DNA of 64,000 nucleotides from Norana najaformis. Its lineage: Eukaryota > Annelida > Clitellata > Crassiclitellata > Hormogastridae. This document shows positions 60,661 through 64,000 of the stretch, piece by piece. Every line of letters starts with the position of its first letter. Positions within the stretch are counted from its first letter, which is position 1. The notes below the pieces were generated by a model. The model was not told the origin of the DNA. It ran no database searches and saw only the letters and a list, made by a program, of their open reading frames with translations. Where the stretch lies: the NCBI GenBank assembly GCA_964023275.1, contig OZ029919.1, positions 33,073,561 to 33,137,560 on the forward strand, written 5' to 3'. The translations under genes were made by a program, and so were the position numbers.

Positions 60661-60745
60661 ACCATTCTATTACGCTGTAGTCTTGTGTCTCAAGCGCTAT
60701 ATAAACGTGCGATTACGGTTACGATTACAATCGCTGTATTTTTAG

Positions 60746-61435
60746 GACTTTCACTTTTCCTCGGACAGTCGATCGAACTTCGTCGATCCCTCGAACGTCG
60801 ATCGAGTCGAATCGCGATACTTCACCTTCGGAGGCTACGACTGGAGTCTCAGCCTCTACCCTGGCAGCTCTGTGACCCTTGACCCAGACGGGGTAGGGTT
60901 ACTCGTTGGCCTCACCCGTCAGACGTCCTTCACTCACCCTTGCCGCGTCCGCTATCACCTCCTGATCGAAACCGGTGACCGGAAACTTGATTCCGGAGAC
61001 CTCGAACAAGAACTGGACATCAAGGGACAGTGCGAACCGATCCAGCTGACTGGATCTGGAAGGATCGTCGCTGCGCAGCGAGGCGTGAAGTCGACCGTCA
61101 CGATTCAGTTGATCTCCGTCACGACCTTCAGCGTTGTCCATCTCTACCCGACGCAGGGTATAAGATCAAGGGCTCACTTCTACGATCGCGATCAACAGGG
61201 CTGGATGATAGAACTGGACACGTCGGGGTCGACCTTGAGACTGGTTCTCTACTACGCTGACATCCGCAACGTGCCCCGGAAGTACTTGCGATATGTCTGC
61301 TTTGACGTCGCCATATTGCGGTCACGTGGTCCGAGTCATCCAATCAGAGCGCTCGGAGCGCCGTTCACGAATTACTATTCGCAAATGGATGACGACGATG
61401 GGTTGACTTTGAAGAGCGAAATATCGGTGGAAGAG
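60746..61435 (+). CDS. Second coding exon of the triple MATH-like protein
   Basis: The acceptor CTGTATTTTTAG is followed by 230 codons to the donor GAAGAG|GTAGGT, phase 0 at both ends (model residues 157-386). It holds the whole second repeat: YFTFGGYDWSLSLYPG with Trp189, then STVTIQLISVTTF at about 272-284. It also holds most of the third, from QQGWMIELDTSGSTLRLVLY (Trp309) up to a hydrophilic end LTLKSEISVEE. The acceptor is immediately preceded by a repeat tail (CAAGCGCTATATAAACGTG and GATTAC units at about 60692-60728), which supplies the region where a branch point would lie. Codon use is GC-rich compared with the flanking DNA. Confidence 0.75.
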
Positions 61436-61690
61436 GTAGGTGAGGCGAAAGAGGTATATTCGCAGTGGTATCTAAACTGAAATGCAGGTGGAAGAGGTAG
61501 ATGAGGCTAAAGAGGTATATTCACAATGGTATCTAAACTGAAATGCAGGTGGAAGAGGTAGGTGAGGCTAAAGAGGTATATTCACAATGGTATCTACACT
61601 GAAATGCCGGTGGAAGAGGTAGGTGAGGCGAAAGGGGTATATTCACAGTGGTATCTAAACTGAAATGCAGGTGGAAGAGGTAACAGAGTT
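61426..61690 (+). repeat. 60-bp tandem repeat copying an exon end and its splice donor
   Basis: Units start at about 61426, 61488, 61549 and 61610, with a fifth partial start at about 61670. Each carries GTGGAAGAGGTAGGTGAGGC, then GAGGTATATTC, then GGTATCTAAACTGAAATGCAG. The first nine bases of every unit equal the last nine of the preceding exon, including the GTAGGT donor. The unit end ATGCAG resembles an acceptor. Confidence 0.9.
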
Positions 61691-61756
61691 ATCAAATAGT
61701 TCGTTCTTTCGTTCATTCCTCCGCCCATCCAACTAGACATCAATTTACCCAACAAT

Positions 61757-61899
61757 TGGTAGCTGATTAGATAGAGCGCTCAGCTTGTAACGCGTGTAGT
61801 ATGGGTTCGAACCTCCCCTGATACGGTTACTATGTAGGGATGTTCAGCAAGTCCTTCACTCACAATTGCTTCGCACCTGAGATTCAGATTTGCTGACCT

Positions 61900-61990
<91 letters not shown>
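61757..61990 (+). mobile_element. tRNA-derived SINE (family A), plus strand, with (GAT)n tail
   Basis: The element starts TTGGTAGCTGATTAGATAG (A-box-like). It has B-box GGGTTCGAACCTC at about 61803 and body GGTTACTATGTAGGGATG and TTCACTCACAATTGCT. It ends in about 90 bp of pure GAT repeats. It aligns with the minus-strand copy at 10650-10812. Confidence 0.85.
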
Positions 61991-62310
61991 ACTACTAATA
62001 ATAATATTATTAATTATTAATATTAATAATAATCGATGTATCCTTTCATTTTTCCTTCATTTTCACCCATCCATCAGTCCTTCCATCCATCCATCCATCT
62101 ATCCATTCGTTCAATTGTTCATTCGTTCGTTTGGTCATTAATTAATTAATTAATTAATTAATTAATTAATTAATGGATCGATCGATCGATTTATTTATTT
62201 ATTTATTTATTCATTCATTTATTCATTCATTCATTCATTAATTCATTTAATTAATTAATTCATTCATTCATTCATTCGTTAACTCATTCGTTCGTTCATT
62301 CATTCATTCG
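61991..62310. repeat. (ATTC)n, (ATTA)n, (GATC)n microsatellite
   Basis: Tetranucleotide runs up to the acceptor of the next exon. Confidence 0.9.
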
Positions 62311-62315
62311 TTCAG

Positions 62316-62465
62316 TTGTTAGAGCCTGACGGCGATTACCTTGACGGCGAGGATCGACACCTGACCGTTGAGGTTCACTGGCTCGACTCTCATCTCCTAC
62401 ACAACGACCACAGCCAGCTGCAGCTGAACGAACTCACGGAACAACACAGGCACCAGATGAAGTCA
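62316..62465 (+). CDS. Third coding exon of the triple MATH-like protein
   Basis: The acceptor CATTCGTTCAG lies at the edge of an ATTC microsatellite. Fifty codons follow, in phase 0 with the previous exon (model residues 387-436). They begin LLEPDGDYLDGEDRHLTVEV, which supplies the missing last strand of the third MATH-like repeat (the equivalent of VLVEVEM in the first). They continue as a hydrophilic, Gln/His/Leu-rich helix-like tail (LQLNELTEQHRHQMK). I place the donor at TCA|GTAATC because it keeps phase 0. It is weak, and without it the frame would stop at about 62495. Confidence 0.65.
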
Positions 62466-62929
62466 GTAATCAGACAAGTAATAATTAATAATTAAATAAT
62501 AATTAATAATTAAATAATAATTAATAATTAAAAGTATTAATGAAGTAAGTAATAGCACAAAGTAAATGCAAAGATCCAAGTTAAAGCAGCAATAAATGAC
62601 AAAGTTAAGTGAAAGCAAATTAAAAGCAAAGTAAAATTAGATGCAAAGTTATAGGAAAACTAAAAGCAACAGTAAAGGAAAACTTAAGTAACGGAAAGTA
62701 AAAGCAAAAGCAAAGTTAAAACAAAAATAAAGTACAGGGAAAGTAATAATAGAAGTAAACACAAAAGCAAAAATTAAAGCAAAAATAAAAGTAAAAGCAA
62801 AGTACACGAAAACTAAACGCAAAGTAAAAGAAGAGGCAAAATAAAAGAAAAGGCAAAAATAAAGACAGCTGAATACATTCCTCTTCCACAGATCCTATCC
62901 TGACACCCCTTCTTCCTCTTATCTGTCTC
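62466..62929. repeat. AAAGCAAAGTAAA-rich degenerate array
   Basis: ATAATTAATAATTAA units lie at about 62480-62535. Imperfect AAGTAAAAGCAAA units follow to about 62860. Minus-strand Phe-rich frames are artefacts. Confidence 0.85.
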
Positions 62930-63140
62930 TGCTGTCCAACCCCAAACATCACCCACCGTAGCTGCCACGCTGTCTCTCTGTCTGACTCTGTCTGACTCCT
63001 GCATCTTGACCCGGAACCGAACCCTTTTGCCTATCGATTTTGTTTTGACTGAGCGCCTGTGAGTAAGCTGTTCCCCGCGGCGCGGCTTTCGTTGGGCACT
63101 GTAGAAATCTTGGGATTACGATTACGATTACGATTAGAAG
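62870..63140 (+). mobile_element. tRNA-like SINE (family B), copy with upstream extension
   Basis: It begins with CATTCCTCTTCCACAGATCC, shared with 32305. The head CCACCGTAGCTGCCACGCTG, CCCGGAACCGAACCC, body GATTTTGTTTTGACTGAG and tail GTTGGGCACTGTAGAAATC follow. It ends in three clean GATTAC units. Confidence 0.75.
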
Positions 63141-63289
63141 CAAAAGTAAAAGTAGAAGCAAAAGTGAAAGTAGATCTTCTGGCTATTTACCTGATTGCGG
63201 CTTGGTTTTGCTGCGCCATCGGTTGATGCCTTTGCATAATTAATGATCAGCACTATTGAAGTTATTAACTAGCAATAACAATTAACAAT

Positions 63290-63600
63290 CATCGATTGAT
63301 GCCTCGTGCATTATGACAAACGGCGCTATAGAAGTCATTTGATTAAGTTAAATTATGATAATTGTGCATTATAATAAACGACACTACAGAAGTCATTTGA
63401 TTAGATTAAATTAGACCATACCAGATTAAATTAACCAAAACAAGAAGTATGGCATACTGTATGTAATTGTAATTTAAGATTTATAAAGCGCCTCTTAGAG
63501 AATAAACTCAACAGAGTCGCTAAGGGTTAGGGTTACTATAGGGCGCTATAAAATCAAATCTGCTGACAGTAAGTAAGTAAGAGCGATGATCAAACGCACA
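63290..63600. repeat. Repeat tails (TATAGAAGTCATTTGATTA) and partial family D copy
   Basis: Two tails end near 63346 (GGCGCTATAGAAGTCATTTG) and 63403 (CGACACTACAGAAGTCATTTG). A family D start, TTTATAAAGCGCCTCTTAG, lies at about 63480. Confidence 0.65.
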
Positions 63601-63623
63601 CATGTGATGCGATCTCTCTACAG

Positions 63624-63653
63624 GTCAGAGCTTTGATTAATGACCGTGTCTAA
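63624..63653 (+). CDS. Possible terminal exon of the triple MATH-like protein
   Basis: A good acceptor, GATCTCTCTACAG, is followed in phase 0 by nine codons (VRALINDRV) and TAA. It would extend the helix-like tail of the previous exon and end the protein at about 445 residues. The evidence is only the acceptor and the phase, so other endings downstream of the window remain possible. Confidence 0.35.
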   Translation, partial: VRALINDRV

Positions 63654-64000
63654 GGCAGCTCCGATCCCCAAATTATTTATCGACCCAATTTAGCTGTGCG
63701 TTGTCTGGGTCAACTAATTTAGACCCGCGTTGCCCTAGTCAGAATTTTGAGTGGCCGGTGATCTGGGGATTGTGGAAAGATTGATATATGTAGCTGCTGT
63801 AGGATTCATTAAAAAAACATGTCGACGAAGACAAATAAAGGAACGAGAATGGAGACAAGGAAGAGAAAATGAAAAAGAAAAAGAAAAAGGAACGAAAAAA
63901 AGAAAAAAGAAAATTGAGTGTGAAAATAGAAACAGATAAGAAGGTAGAAAAGAGAGAAAATGGATGAAGGAACAAAAGAAGGAATGAGTGAAGGACTAAA
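63654..64000. other. Right end of window, no gene recognised
   Basis: Unique sequence to about 63820, then a purine-rich AAAGAAAAAG tract to the end of the window. Confidence 0.6.

Larger units (their letters stand above)
54177..60745. other. Large intron of the MATH-like gene (6.6 kb)
   Basis: It contains, in order: a repeat tail AAGGCGCTATATTAAG (54327), an (ATT)n run, a dispersed unnamed repeat family in one orientation (54650-55450) and a (CGT/CAT) run. Then follow an AT-rich minisatellite, a minus-strand LINE fragment and the TAGGCCTAATTTATA minisatellite. An (AAT)n run, a (TTTC)n run, the same dispersed family in the opposite orientation (59530-60440) and an (AGC/AGT) run complete it. 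No further exon was recognised. Confidence 0.7.

Overview
This window is nuclear DNA of a metazoan, most likely a marine invertebrate. Coding sequence is sparse and split by spliceosomal introns. The protein families (DEG/ENaC channels, secreted von Willebrand factor A proteins, MATH-like beta-sandwich domains) are animal families. The rest is microsatellite, degenerate minisatellite, tRNA-derived SINE, foldback and LINE sequence. The phylum cannot be settled by reading alone. No tRNA, rRNA, CRISPR or prokaryotic feature was found.

Region 1, about 8.5-26.7 kb, plus strand. I assemble one five-exon gene for a secreted protein of 687 residues. A TATA box (8544) precedes a signal-peptide exon (8856-8915). 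Then come a 37-nt micro-exon (16475-16511), a vWA exon (23562-24134), a Thr-rich and charged linker exon (24723-25556) and a second vWA exon whose metal site is degenerate (26118-26677). All splice phases agree. Introns 3 and 4 share a block of sequence. A purine-strand pentamer array in intron 2 is complementary to the arrays in introns 3 and 4, so it could pair across exon 3 in the pre-mRNA.

Region 2, about 26.7-37.9 kb, has no recognised gene. It holds repeats, one SINE, two CRE-type sites and one unidentified minus-strand reading frame.

Region 3, about 37.9-50.7 kb, is a tandem array of DEG/ENaC channel genes with a period near 3.5 kb. It contains a 60-bp relic, three open two-exon genes (531, 500 and 512 residues) and a fourth copy broken by a frameshift and an in-frame stop. 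The C-terminal tails differ through point changes.

Region 4, about 53.0-63.7 kb, plus strand, is a second split gene. A likely non-coding first exon splices to give an ideal start context. The following phase-0 exons encode about 445 residues with three MATH/TRAF-like repeats. Its 6.6-kb intron holds a 5'-truncated LINE on the minus strand and dispersed copies of an unnamed repeat in both orientations. The next intron begins with a 60-bp tandem repeat that copies the exon end and its splice donor.

Several repeat families share a 3' tail of the form GCGCTATATAA or GCGCTGTAGAAATC, often followed by (GATTAC)n. Two unrelated exons in this window have such a tail directly upstream of their splice acceptor.
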